IMG/VR virus record: IMGVR_UViG_3300031711_000312
Coordinates: 1-46,510 of that record
Origin: a virus
Reading direction: 5' to 3' (one strand)
DNA: 46,510 nucleotides
Position numbers and translations under genes: made by a program. The notes beneath the pieces were generated by a model. It had not been told where the DNA came from. It was given only the letters and a program-made list of their open reading frames with translations, and searched no databases. This document shows positions 16,135 to 24,794 of this stretch, piece after piece (positions within the stretch are counted from its first letter, which is position 1; each line of letters opens with the position of its first letter).

Positions 16135-16596
16135 ATGGAAACGAAAAGCCGTACGACACTCATCTGCGCGCCGATGGACGGCGCGAACTTCACTTTCGAG
16201 ACGACGGAACGCGACGGACGCCTTGTCCAGCTGGGCCTGTGGCGCCTGTCGTCGTCGGACGGATGGCACCGCTGTATCGGCGCGGACGGCCAGGAAGTCG
16301 AGCACCGTTCCGCGATCGAGGCGGAACATACCGCCGCCCGGCATTTGATCGCGACGTTGCGGCGCGGTCCGGCGAAGGAGCCCGAAGGCCGGGCCGCACA
16401 GGCCGCGCGCGCCGCGGGCTGGAGGCACGGCGGCGACTGCGGCGGGTTCTGGTTCCATGGCCCGACCTGGGGCGAGGACTGGAAAGCCGCGGCGTCGTGG
16501 TCCGGCACCGACAACGAGCCGAACGGGCCAGCCGACAAGACTGCGCTTTATGACACCCTGGCGGAGTTATTCGCCGCGGAACACATCGAGGCCTGA
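16135..16596 (+). CDS. Hypothetical protein of mini-regulon unit 2
   Basis: 153 aa from the ATG at 16135 behind AGGAGG. No known domain seen. It has a Trp/Gly-rich C-terminal half (GWRHGGDCGGFWFHGPTWGE, then DWKAAASWSG) and an acidic end. The leader is nearly identical to those of the genes at 16928 and 17698. Cotranscribed with the 28-aa membrane peptide that begins 1 base after its stop. Confidence 0.65.
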   Translation: METKSRTTLICAPMDGANFTFETTERDGRLVQLGLWRLSSSDGWHRCIGADGQEVEHRSAIEAEHTAARHLIATLRRGPAKEPEGRAAQAARAAGWRHGGDCGGFWFHGPTWGEDWKAAASWSGTDNEPNGPADKTALYDTLAELFAAEHIEA

Positions 16597-16597
16597 G

Positions 16598-16684
16598 ATG
16601 GCAGACCTCTTGTGCTTCCTGATCTCGCTCGCGATCTTTGCCGCGCTGATCGCCTGGGACCGACATTGCGGCATCTTCAAATGA
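16598..16684 (+). CDS. 28-aa single-TM peptide
   Basis: Starts MADLLCFLISLAIFAALIAW and ends DRHCGIFK: one hydrophobic helix with a short basic tail. One base separates it from the previous stop, so it is probably translated by coupling. Size and layout recall small phage membrane peptides (toxin-like or lysis-modulating), but no family is recognised. A double hairpin follows directly. Confidence 0.5.
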   Translation: MADLLCFLISLAIFAALIAWDRHCGIFK

Positions 16685-16735
16685 GCGGCTGAAAAGCCGC
16701 ACAGGCCGGCGCGAACTGAAAAGCCGCGCCGGCCT
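16685..16735 (+). terminator. Tandem hairpins ending unit 2
   Basis: Hairpin 1: GCGGCT-GAAA-AGCCGC (16685-16700), a 6-bp stem with a GAAA tetraloop. Hairpin 2: AGGCCGGCGCG (16703-16713) with CGCGCCGGCCT (16725-16735), a perfect 11-bp stem. The 12-mer CTGAAAAGCCGC occurs in both (16689-16700, 16716-16727). No U-tract, so termination may be Rho-dependent, or the hairpins protect the transcript end. Confidence 0.55.
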
Positions 16736-16845
16736 CCAAAACCCTCACAAGCTTTCCACCGACAAAGCGTACGCAATCGCCGGAACCGACCGGCGATGCA
16801 TATAAGCGCAAACGGACGCGCCGGCGCTTCGAAGTACCGCGGCGC

Positions 16846-16927
16846 TTGAAACCGCTTTAGCTATGTCCTATTTTTCGGACATACCGTCCGGCATTGGGCC
16901 GGGCGAAGTTGGCAAGGAGGCCTAACA
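16846..16927 (+). promoter_or_regulatory. Mini-regulon promoter/operator and leader 3
   Basis: -35 TTGAAA (16846-16851), 17 bases, -10 TATTTT (16869-16874). Perfect palindrome TATGTCC (16862-16868) and GGACATA (16877-16883) across the -10. Leader hairpin CCGGC-ATTGG-GCCGG (16888-16902). AAGGAGG at 16914-16920 is 7 bases before the ATG. This is the best member of the set. Confidence 0.75.
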
Positions 16928-17563
16928 ATGGGTCAACGTCATCAAGTCTATGTGCGTCTTCCCGCGGTCCAATATGGGGAAGGAAATCCGAACAACCGGC
17001 CGCCGCTGGTCATCGGTCTGCATCATCAATGGCTTTACGGGCGTACGGCAATTCGCTTGCTCGCCAATTTCTTCCGCTACCATCAAGCGCTGTTCGCGGA
17101 CAAGGAACCCGACGCGCGCATCTATTCGCCGCTCAACGACGCAGGCGACGGGGAGGAAGCGCGCGCTCTATTGTCGGCCATCTATTCCACCGACGTCGCC
17201 GAAGGTTATTTCCACCGCGTGTGGCCCTTCCAGAAGAGCGACGGGGAACTGACGAACCCCTATATGGGCGACAACAATGACGGGATAACCGTCGTCGACT
17301 TGGCCGACTTCGCGAAGCCGCAATACTGCTTCTACACGCTGGACGGTATCGAATGCGCGGACCCGCGCCCCAGGCCGCACACGATCCTGACGGCGCGCCA
17401 ATATGTCGGGCGCTATTACCCGAAGTTCAAAGGCCGCAAGGGGGAGGATTTGACGGCGTGGATTGAGCCGGAATTGGAAGTCATCGAGAAATTCCCTGTC
17501 ATGGACCGCGCCGCGTTGGCGGGCATCTTCCCAAAGATGGAACGGCGCAAGGCCGCGGCGTAA
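16928..17563 (+). CDS. Hypothetical protein of mini-regulon unit 3
   Basis: 211 aa beginning MGQRHQVYVRLPAVQYGEG. The N-terminus resembles conserved phage proteins of unknown function. Rich in aromatic and charged residues (HHQWLYGRTAIRLLANFFRY; YMGDNNDGITVVDLADF); no catalytic motif or membrane segment seen. It stands alone between its own promoter-leader and a strong terminator. Confidence 0.68.
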   Translation: MGQRHQVYVRLPAVQYGEGNPNNRPPLVIGLHHQWLYGRTAIRLLANFFRYHQALFADKEPDARIYSPLNDAGDGEEARALLSAIYSTDVAEGYFHRVWPFQKSDGELTNPYMGDNNDGITVVDLADFAKPQYCFYTLDGIECADPRPRPHTILTARQYVGRYYPKFKGRKGEDLTAWIEPELEVIEKFPVMDRAALAGIFPKMERRKAAA

Positions 17564-17581
17564 TTCCGTCCGTCGTGCGAG

Positions 17582-17613
17582 GGGCGCCCGTCGAAAGGCG
17601 GGCGCCCTTTCGT
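17582..17613 (+). terminator. Rho-independent terminator of unit 3
   Basis: GGGCGCCCG (17582-17590) and CGGGCGCCC (17599-17607), 9-bp stem, followed by TTTCGTTT. Confidence 0.8.
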
Positions 17614-17618
17614 TTGAC

Positions 17619-17697
17619 TTGAACCTCGCGACGGTATGTCCTAAATATCGGACACTGAGTCCGGCATGGGCCGGGCGAAATTGGCAAGGGGCCAACC
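17619..17697 (+). promoter_or_regulatory. Mini-regulon promoter/operator and leader 4
   Basis: -35 TTGAAC (17619-17624), 17 bases, -10 TAAATA (17642-17647). Left arm TATGTCC (17635-17641), right arm GGACAC (17650-17655). Leader hairpin CCGGC-ATGG-GCCGG (17661-17674) with the loop one base shorter but the stem intact. AAGGGG at 17686-17691 precedes the ATG. Confidence 0.72.
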
Positions 17698-18411
17698 ATG
17701 AACCAAGCAACATTGAAAGCGGAATTGTTGCGGCGCGCGGATCGCCGCAAGACCTATGCGTGCCACGGCGCGCGCGCCTATGCCGTCGCGCATTTCGGCG
17801 GCGGATGGAACCGCGAGGACCGGGACGGCACCCGCTGGGTCGAAACCCTCGAAGGCGCCGGCTTGCGACTGGCGGGGTATTCCGATGCGCTGACCCGCCT
17901 CGGGCATACCGGGTGGTATTGCGATACCTTCCAGGACGACACTTACCGCGGCGCCGTGCTGCAGCTGGCGTCGCGCCACGGGCGCCCAGTCTTCCTTGCG
18001 GCGTACCAGGAAAGCGCTAACGACGGGTTCCGGGTGGACACGCGCGGCGGAACGTACGACGACGAATTCGACGCGGCGCACGCAGCGGACGGTTTCGCCC
18101 GCCACTGGGCCGAAGAGGCACGGGCCTATGACGAAGCGTGGCAAGCCGGCGCCCGTTATGGCGAGCTGGGGGAAAACATCAAAGAGGATAGGCGCGCCGC
18201 GCTCGCATTGGCACGCGAGATACGGGCGGCCGGGAAGTATTTCGCACCTGCCATCTGCAGCACGTTGCGCATGCGTCTGGAACAACTGCGGCGCCGGATC
18301 GCCGAATATCGCGAGGAGCGGCGGACATTGCGTGACGCGGGCGCCTGGTGGGTCCGCGCCTATGGCGCCGCGTTCAACGACGGTGCGGGCGAAACCGTGT
18401 TCGCCGCGTAG
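17698..18411 (+). CDS. Hypothetical protein of mini-regulon unit 4
   Basis: 237 aa. The N-terminal part (AELLRRADRRKTYACHGARA) is basic, the middle is Trp/Gly/Asp-rich (WNREDRDGTRW, GHTGWYCDTFQDD) and the C-terminal 90 residues are a charged coiled-coil-like helix (LRMRLEQLRRRIAEYREERR). No known domain identified. It has its own promoter-leader and terminator like unit 3. Confidence 0.68.
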   Translation: MNQATLKAELLRRADRRKTYACHGARAYAVAHFGGGWNREDRDGTRWVETLEGAGLRLAGYSDALTRLGHTGWYCDTFQDDTYRGAVLQLASRHGRPVFLAAYQESANDGFRVDTRGGTYDDEFDAAHAADGFARHWAEEARAYDEAWQAGARYGELGENIKEDRRAALALAREIRAAGKYFAPAICSTLRMRLEQLRRRIAEYREERRTLRDAGAWWVRAYGAAFNDGAGETVFAA

Positions 18412-18430
18412 CCCTGGACACAGGTGATTC

Positions 18431-18474
18431 GGGCCCGTCGCCCCTTTTGTAGGCGCGGCGGGCCCTTTTGTTTG
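18431..18474 (+). terminator. Terminator of unit 4
   Basis: GGGCCCG (18431-18437) and CGGGCCC (18459-18465) with additional imperfect inner pairing, followed by TTTTGTTTG. Confidence 0.72.
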
Positions 18475-18819
18475 TCCTGAGTCGAAACGCCGCACGGACT
18501 AAAAAGATTCGCGCCCTCTTGGCTCTATGGTCAGCTGCCTGGCGCCTCCGCTTCCCCGTGCTTGACAGTCCCAGAGCAAAGCTTGACCTTGACGCCGCAT
18601 GGTGAAATGCGCCCGGGGGCTGGAAAGGCCGCCCGGGCGCTTCGCTTTTGGAGCGAATAGTCACTCTCGCGACAATCGGGAACCGTGACGCTGCGAACCG
18701 GGCAAGCGGCGCCGTCGCCACTTGCCCAGCGCCGCCCAAGTCCGCGGGTCCTTCCCGTCCGAAAAACCCATACGGGCAAGCTGCGCGTTTGAGATTTCCA
18801 GTGAGGAGATGCGCGAGCG
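18475..18819. other. Gene-free region with a second terminator before the terminase
   Basis: No credible gene. A strong hairpin GCGCCCGGG (18609-18617) and CCCGGGCGC (18632-18640) followed by TTCGCTTTT looks like a Rho-independent terminator, yet no CDS precedes it. TTGACA at 18562-18567 could drive a short RNA ending there. Position just upstream of the small terminase also makes this a candidate packaging (cos/pac) region. Both ideas are inference. Confidence 0.4.
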
Positions 18820-19392
18820 ATGCAACAAGTTGCATCAGACGACAACGCGCGCTGCAACGAAACTGTAGCGGCGCAACGTCTGAAACCGGCCCAGGCCGCA
18901 GCAAAGCTCGGCATCAACCGCAGTTCCTTGAAGCGGTATCTGGACACGTATCCGGAACTGATGCCGGACGGCAAAACGGTCGATCTGGAGCAGGTGCGCA
19001 AGCATCGGGCCGACAATCCGAGCGTGATCGACGCCGTGAGGAAGGTCGAAGAGCGCGAGACGTCGAAACCGAAGCCGGCGGCGCTGGGCGGACGTACGGA
19101 ATCGAAATCGCGCCTCGAAGATGCCAAGGCGATCAGCGCCGAACTCGATCTGGCCGAGCGCCTGGGCCAACTTGTCGATCCGGGCGAAATGTTGGACGCG
19201 GTCGCTGAAGCGGCGAACTTCCTTCGCGAGAATTTCAGCGGTGTCGACCCGAATCTGTGCGAGCGCCTGGCCTCGGAAACCGACCCGCGGCAGATCCGCG
19301 TGGTCATCGAAGCGCACTACCGCAAGATCCTGGCCGAAGTGAAAGACAAGTTCGACGCGATCGTGAAGCCGAAGACCGATGAAGGGCAGTGA
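18820..19392 (+). CDS. Terminase small subunit (Nu1-like)
   Basis: 190 aa. An N-terminal winged-helix/HTH (LKPAQAAAKLGINRSSLKRY) would recognise the packaging site, and helices follow that should oligomerise and contact the large subunit. GAGGAG lies 11 bases before the ATG. The first codons form a hairpin, TGCAAC-AA-GTTGCA (18821-18834), which could affect translation. Overlaps the large terminase by 14 bases. Assigned mainly from HTH plus position. Confidence 0.72.
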   Translation: MQQVASDDNARCNETVAAQRLKPAQAAAKLGINRSSLKRYLDTYPELMPDGKTVDLEQVRKHRADNPSVIDAVRKVEERETSKPKPAALGGRTESKSRLEDAKAISAELDLAERLGQLVDPGEMLDAVAEAANFLRENFSGVDPNLCERLASETDPRQIRVVIEAHYRKILAEVKDKFDAIVKPKTDEGQ

Positions 19393-21463
19393 ACGCTTCA
19401 CCGGCCTCGCGAATGCAAGGGTTCTGGTGGCTGCGACGCTCGCCGCGGCGCTTTCCGTGCCGCCGTCCACGACGGTCTCGATGTGGGCCGAGGCAAAACG
19501 CGAGGTTCCGACAGAAACCGGCTCTTCTCACCCCGGCAAGTGGCACAACGCGCTCACGCCGTACCTCGTCGAGCCGATGGATTGCTTGTCGGCCGACGAT
19601 CCGGCGTCCGACGTCACGCTGAAATTCAGCGCGCAGAGCGGAAAGAGCGAAGTCGGCGTCAATTGGATCGGTTACACGGTCGACATCGACCCTTGCGGCA
19701 TGCTGGTCGCGCTGCCCTCGATCGACGAGGCGCAAAAGTTCGTCAAGACGAAGCTGCAGCCGGCGATCGACGGGACGCCGGCGCTGAAATTCAAGGTCAA
19801 GGAGGTCAAGAGCCGGGACGAGAAGGGGTCCACGGCCAGTTACAAGCGATTCCGCGGCGGCTTCGTCCAGATCACGCACACGGGTTCGTCGAAGGGCCTG
19901 CAGGCGATCACCGTCAAGCGCAATTGGGGCGACGAGATCAGCGAATACGCCCACGACGTCGGCGGTCGCGGTGATCCGCTCGACCAAATGCGCCAGCGCA
20001 ATTCGACGTTCGTACTCCTGGGCGCCAAGAACCTCTGGACCTCGACGCCGCGGCTGAAAGGGTCGTGCCGCATCTCGGCTCTGTACGAAGCGTCGGACCA
20101 GCGGCGGCTCTATTGGCTATGTCCGCATTGCGGCGACTACTTCCTGTTTCGTTTCGAGCATCTGAAATGGGACAGCGAGAGGCCGCCATACAACGCCTAT
20201 GTCGAATCGCCGTGCTGTCACACGGTCATCGAACATTGGCGCAAGCGCGACATGCTGGCAACGGCCGTCTGGCTCAAGACGTTCCCCGCGGCCGACGACA
20301 CTGACGTCGTTCCGGGCAACGTCGTCGAGCCGGACCAGATCGCCGCGTTCCGCGCGCGATCGAGCCAGGGACGTCAGCCGGGCTTCCATCTGTGGCGCGG
20401 TCAAAGCGCGCTCGCTGACTGGAACTCGATCGTCGGCGAATGGCTTGCGGCGAAGGACATCACCGCCAAGCTCAAGACGTTCACACAACAGGTTCTCGGG
20501 GAGGCGTTCGAAGAAGCCGGCGAGGCGCCGGATCATCTGAAACTGCTCGCGCGGCGCGAGGATCGCGAAAGCGGGACGCTGCCGGACGGTGTCCTCGCGT
20601 TGACCGGCATGGCCGACGTGCAACAGCAGCCGCCGCGCATCGAGTGGGCGGTCTATGGCTGGGGCCTGTCGATGACGTCGTGGCTGATCCAGCGTGGCAT
20701 CATCGAGGGAAGCGCGGACGACGAGGAAACCTGGGCCAAACTCGCAGCGGTCATCACGACGCTGTACGAGGACCCATGGGAACGCATCTGGCCGATCGAG
20801 GCCTTCGGTGTCGACTCTGGCTACAAGAGCCACGCGGTCTACAACTTCGTGCGGCGCCGGCCGAACGTCTACGCAACGGATGGACGCAAAGGGGCGACAC
20901 GGCCTTTCATCGGAACGCCGACAAAGGTCGATGTGAACTGGCGCGGACGCGTCGTAAGAAACGGCGCGCTGCTGTGGCCCATAGGAGCACACCCGCTCAA
21001 GAGCGCACTGTATGCTGCGCTCCAAAAAACCATCGACGGGCCCGACAAGGAATCTGGCCTGTGGCCCGCCGGCTGCGTTCGCTTTCCGCGGGATTGCGAC
21101 GAGGCGTTCTTTCAGCAGATAACGGCGGAATATCTGCACACGACTGAAACGCGCGACGGCTTCACGCGGCAGGAATGGCGCAAACGTCCCGGCCAGGCGA
21201 ACGAACAACTCGACATTTGGGTCGGGGCCCGCGCCATGGCGGCGCAGCTCGGGCTTGATCGCTACACAGCGGCGAAATGGGCGGTCCGCATTTTGGCGCA
21301 TGCGGCGCCGGATCAAGGCGGCGCCGACGATCTATGGGCCAACGCCGATCGCGCGAAGGAAAAACCCGACAAGAACCGGTTTGCAAAGCCGGAGTCCGCG
21401 CCGCCATCAGCAAGTGTGGCGCCCAGGATGCGTCCGGCATTTCGGTTCCGTCACAGGGAGTAG
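19379..21463 (+). CDS. Terminase large subunit, GpA family
   Basis: 694 aa, the usual length for lambda GpA-type terminases. The packaging ATPase domain shows a Walker-A-like segment SAQSGKSEV near residues 82-90 and Walker B WGDEISEY near residue 185. A CPHCG zinc pair lies near residue 250. The nuclease half includes GVDSGYKSHAVYNFV near residue 480. It translocates DNA into the prohead and cuts it. Followed 3 bases later by the gpW-like gene. Confidence 0.92.
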   Translation: MKGSERFTGLANARVLVAATLAAALSVPPSTTVSMWAEAKREVPTETGSSHPGKWHNALTPYLVEPMDCLSADDPASDVTLKFSAQSGKSEVGVNWIGYTVDIDPCGMLVALPSIDEAQKFVKTKLQPAIDGTPALKFKVKEVKSRDEKGSTASYKRFRGGFVQITHTGSSKGLQAITVKRNWGDEISEYAHDVGGRGDPLDQMRQRNSTFVLLGAKNLWTSTPRLKGSCRISALYEASDQRRLYWLCPHCGDYFLFRFEHLKWDSERPPYNAYVESPCCHTVIEHWRKRDMLATAVWLKTFPAADDTDVVPGNVVEPDQIAAFRARSSQGRQPGFHLWRGQSALADWNSIVGEWLAAKDITAKLKTFTQQVLGEAFEEAGEAPDHLKLLARREDRESGTLPDGVLALTGMADVQQQPPRIEWAVYGWGLSMTSWLIQRGIIEGSADDEETWAKLAAVITTLYEDPWERIWPIEAFGVDSGYKSHAVYNFVRRRPNVYATDGRKGATRPFIGTPTKVDVNWRGRVVRNGALLWPIGAHPLKSALYAALQKTIDGPDKESGLWPAGCVRFPRDCDEAFFQQITAEYLHTTETRDGFTRQEWRKRPGQANEQLDIWVGARAMAAQLGLDRYTAAKWAVRILAHAAPDQGGADDLWANADRAKEKPDKNRFAKPESAPPSASVAPRMRPAFRFRHRE

Positions 21464-21466
21464 CAG

Positions 21467-21679
21467 ATGATGGCGTGGACTCAAGGTGACCTCGATACGC
21501 TCAAAAAAGCCTATGCGACGGGCGCGCTTCGCGTCGAGCTGCCCAGCGCCGGGACCGTGACGTATCGCAGCCTCGATGAAATGCGCGCCATCATGAAAGA
21601 CATAGCGACGGAAATCGGAGCGGAACAGGGACTCGTTCCGGTGCGGCGCATCAAGTTCGTCATGCGCAAGGATCTCTGA
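21467..21679 (+). CDS. gpW-like head-tail joining protein
   Basis: 70 aa. WTQGDLDTLKKAYATGALRV, then VTYRSLDEMRAIMKDI, matches the small gpW-type head-completion proteins placed between GpA terminase and the lambda portal. ATG codons are at 21467 and 21470, with GGGAG upstream. It starts 3 bases after the terminase stop and ends 1 base before the portal. Confidence 0.82.
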   Translation: MMAWTQGDLDTLKKAYATGALRVELPSAGTVTYRSLDEMRAIMKDIATEIGAEQGLVPVRRIKFVMRKDL

Positions 21680-21680
21680 G

Positions 21681-23294
21681 ATGGCAAAGCCGCGGTATCG
21701 CGTCGCCGCGCATGCGGACGGGCGCATCGTATCCCGACGCCCGCTTGCCTTCGCACAAGGCGGGCCAGTCTCCGGCTTCGAGGGCGCACGGCATGGGCGC
21801 CGCCTGTCCAGTTTTCGGCCCGCCGACACGGGCATCAATTCGCTCCTGGTCCAGGCCGGGCCGATGCTCAGGGCCCGCGCTCGCTATCTGGTGCGCAACA
21901 ACCCTTATGCGCGGCGCGCCCAGCGCGTCTTCGTGACTTATCTCGTCGGCACGGGCCTGCGCCCGCAACCGTTGACCAAAGACGAGATGGCGAAATCCGC
22001 CATCGTGGAGTTATGGGACGAATGGACCGACGAAGCTGACGCCGATGGCGTATGCGATTTTTACGGCCAGCAGGTCCTTGCGGCGCGCGCGCTGTTTGAC
22101 GCCGGCGAGTTGTTCATCCGCCGCCGCCCGCGCCGCACAAGCGACGGACTGTCGGTTCCGATGCAGTTGCAGCTGCTCGAATCCGATTTCTGTCCTTACG
22201 AACTCAACATGCCGGCGCCGGGCAACCCGAACAATTTGATCCGCGCGGGGGTCGAGTTCAATCCGATCGGCAAGCGCGTCGCGTATTGGTTCTGGCGCCA
22301 GCACCCCGGCGAATATGCGGTGAACCTGGGCGGCGTCGGTTACACCCGCGTTCCGGCGGACGACGTGCTGCACCTGTTCGAGCCGCTGCGTCCGGGCCAG
22401 GTGCGCGGCATTCCGTGGGTAACGTCCTCGATCGTGCGTGCTTGGCTGCTCGACCAATACGACGATGCCGAACTGGAACGGAAGAAAACGGCGGCTGGCA
22501 TCACAGGCTTTATCACGAGCCCTGCCGCCGATCCGCAGGACCCTGACGTAGCAGGCGCAGGAAATGTGCGGCCTGCCGACACTGCGCCCGACGCGCCGGG
22601 CGAACGAACCGTCGATCTTACGCCCGGCGATATGTACAGGCTGGGGCTTGGAGAGGATGTGAGATTCGCCGAGCCGGCCGATGTCGGAAACAACTACGAA
22701 GCGTTCGAATATCGCGCCTTGCTTGCGATGTGTGCCGGGTGGGATACGCCCTATTCAAATACGACGGGCGACTACAAGGGCGCGAATTATTCCAGCGAGA
22801 AGGCGCGGCAGATGGACATGCGCGCCGCGGTCCGCCCGATCCAGCGCAACGTGATGATGTTCCAGATGTGCCGGCCCGCGTTCCGCTGGTTCGTCGGCGA
22901 CGGCGTACTGTCCGGTGCGCTCCCGATCCGCGCTTCGAAGTTCAACGCCAATCCCCGCGCCTACACGCGCACGAAATGGATTCCGCCACAGCTCGATTGG
23001 ATCGATCCGGTGAAGGACATCCAGGCCGACGTCGCGGCAATCCGCGCCGGCCTGAAGAGCCGCGAGGAAGTCGCTCTGGCGCGCGGCATGACGCTGGAGG
23101 AATTGGACAGCGCGATCGAGCGCAGCAATGCGTCGGCCGACGCCCACAGTCTGGTACTCGATTCTGATCCCCGAAAAGTCACTAAGGGCAGTACCGCTCC
23201 GCCAACTGGCGGACAGTCACCCTCCATCACGCCGTCCGAGCCGGACGACCCGGACGAACCGCTCGACGAAGCCGACGACGAAGTCGCGGCGTAG
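21681..23294 (+). CDS. Portal protein, lambda family
   Basis: 537 aa, normal for the lambda-type portal (gpB). Conserved parts include RARYLVRNNPYARRAQRVFVTYLVGTG near residue 75, LFDAGELFIRRR, QLQLLESDF and AADDVLHLFEP-type segments, and ALLAMCAGWDTPYSNTTGDY near residue 350. The C-terminal 50 residues are a disordered Pro/Asp/Glu tail. It forms the dodecameric DNA gate at one capsid vertex. Confidence 0.92.
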   Translation: MAKPRYRVAAHADGRIVSRRPLAFAQGGPVSGFEGARHGRRLSSFRPADTGINSLLVQAGPMLRARARYLVRNNPYARRAQRVFVTYLVGTGLRPQPLTKDEMAKSAIVELWDEWTDEADADGVCDFYGQQVLAARALFDAGELFIRRRPRRTSDGLSVPMQLQLLESDFCPYELNMPAPGNPNNLIRAGVEFNPIGKRVAYWFWRQHPGEYAVNLGGVGYTRVPADDVLHLFEPLRPGQVRGIPWVTSSIVRAWLLDQYDDAELERKKTAAGITGFITSPAADPQDPDVAGAGNVRPADTAPDAPGERTVDLTPGDMYRLGLGEDVRFAEPADVGNNYEAFEYRALLAMCAGWDTPYSNTTGDYKGANYSSEKARQMDMRAAVRPIQRNVMMFQMCRPAFRWFVGDGVLSGALPIRASKFNANPRAYTRTKWIPPQLDWIDPVKDIQADVAAIRAGLKSREEVALARGMTLEELDSAIERSNASADAHSLVLDSDPRKVTKGSTAPPTGGQSPSITPSEPDDPDEPLDEADDEVAA

Positions 23295-23369
23295 GCAACA
23301 AACGCGTTCACCCCGGCGCGGCACCCGAAAATCTTCGCCGCCACCCGGCGGCTCATCAGGAGACGAACC

Positions 23370-24794
23370 ATGGCGGATGAAAACGCGGCCGTCGAAGGCC
23401 TTTTGAACGAAAGCGCGGTTGTCGATACGACGGGGCAGGTCGCGGAAGCGGCGCCCGAGGCGGAAGCGGAGATGCCGGCGGTCGAAGCGTCCGCACCGCG
23501 CGCGCCGCTGAAAACGGGAACGCCGCGCGACGTGCCGCGGCTCATGACGCGGATCTTCGGCACGCCGCTCTTGATCGCGCCGGAGAAGCTCGACGTCATC
23601 CTGGCGGCTCTCGGACCCCGGCTCGGAATTGCGGCGCATCCGCTGACGAGCGAAAAGGAAGCGGATTTCGTCGGCGCCTTGCTTGGGATCGATAGCGAGG
23701 AGGGCGACGAGTCCGCCACGCCCTACGAAACGACAGGGGACGGTATTGCGGTAATCACGGTGGACGGCACGCTGGTTTACAAATCGAGCTGGCTCGGTGC
23801 GTTGTCCGGTCTCGTATCGTATTCGGACATCAATGCAGCGCTCGACCAGGCCATCGCCGATCCGTCGATCAAGGGCATTTTGCTGCAGATCGACTCGTAC
23901 GGCGGAGAGGTCAACGGCTGTTTCGATCTGTCGGACGCCGTGTTCGCCGCGCGTCAGAAGAAGCCTATCTGCGCCGTCGCGGCCGACGATTCCTATAGCG
24001 CAGCCTTCGCGCTCGCGTCAGCGGCGTCGAAACTCTATGTGAGCCGCACGAGCGGCGTCGGTTCGGTCGGCGTCGTCGCCCTGCACATCGATCAGTCCAT
24101 GGCGGATCGCATGGATGGGCTCAAGTACGACTACATCTACTCCGGCGACCACAAAATCGACGGCAATCCGCACGCGCCCCTTACGTCGCCGGCGCGCGAA
24201 GCCATCCAGGCGGAATGCGATCGCCTGCGCATGCTGTTTGCGTTGTCCGTTGCGCGGTATCGCGGACTGTCGGTCGACGATGTGCTCTCGACCCAGGCCG
24301 CGTGCTTCCATGGCGAAGGAGCCGTGAATGCGAAATTCGCGGATGCGGTCGGAACGCCTGCGGAGGCCCTCGCGGGACTGCGGGGCATGATCGCGAGCCT
24401 GTCGCCGGCGGCTCCGGCCGCGCCCGGATTGGCGGTCGCAGCGGAACTTCCTCGCGTCGCCGCTGAGAAGCCGGAGGGGCCGCAGGAGGCGAAGGTCATC
24501 GACCTTGCGACGGTGCGCGCCCAGGTGCGCGGCGAACTTGTTGCCGAACATGGCGAAATCTTCGAGTTGTGCCGGCTCGCCGGAAGGCCGGAGGCCGCAG
24601 CAGAGTTTATCTGCGGCGGCGTGAGCCTCGCCGACGTCCGGGTGCAGCTGCAGAACCGAAGGGCGGAAGTCAGCGACGCCCGACGGACGACGGGGCACAT
24701 CATGCCCGACGCTGACGTTAGCAATCCCCAGGCGAATGCCGCCGGTTGGGACACTGCGCTCGCGAAGGCTCGCGGGCAGAGGAGCAAGCAATGA
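23370..24794 (+). CDS. S49-family capsid maturation protease (possible scaffold fusion)
   Basis: 474 aa with AGGAGA before the ATG. The ClpP/SppA-type core spans about residues 125-330: GIAVITVDGTLV, IKGILLQIDSYGGEV, then ADDSYSAAFALASAA carrying the likely catalytic Ser, SGVGSVGVV, and GEGAVNAKFADAVGT. Residues 1-60 are low complexity. The C-terminal 130 residues (VIDLATVRAQVRGELVAEHG) may act as internal scaffold, as in lambda gpC. Overlaps the decoration gene by ATGA. Confidence 0.88.
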   Translation: MADENAAVEGLLNESAVVDTTGQVAEAAPEAEAEMPAVEASAPRAPLKTGTPRDVPRLMTRIFGTPLLIAPEKLDVILAALGPRLGIAAHPLTSEKEADFVGALLGIDSEEGDESATPYETTGDGIAVITVDGTLVYKSSWLGALSGLVSYSDINAALDQAIADPSIKGILLQIDSYGGEVNGCFDLSDAVFAARQKKPICAVAADDSYSAAFALASAASKLYVSRTSGVGSVGVVALHIDQSMADRMDGLKYDYIYSGDHKIDGNPHAPLTSPAREAIQAECDRLRMLFALSVARYRGLSVDDVLSTQAACFHGEGAVNAKFADAVGTPAEALAGLRGMIASLSPAAPAAPGLAVAAELPRVAAEKPEGPQEAKVIDLATVRAQVRGELVAEHGEIFELCRLAGRPEAAAEFICGGVSLADVRVQLQNRRAEVSDARRTTGHIMPDADVSNPQANAAGWDTALAKARGQRSKQ

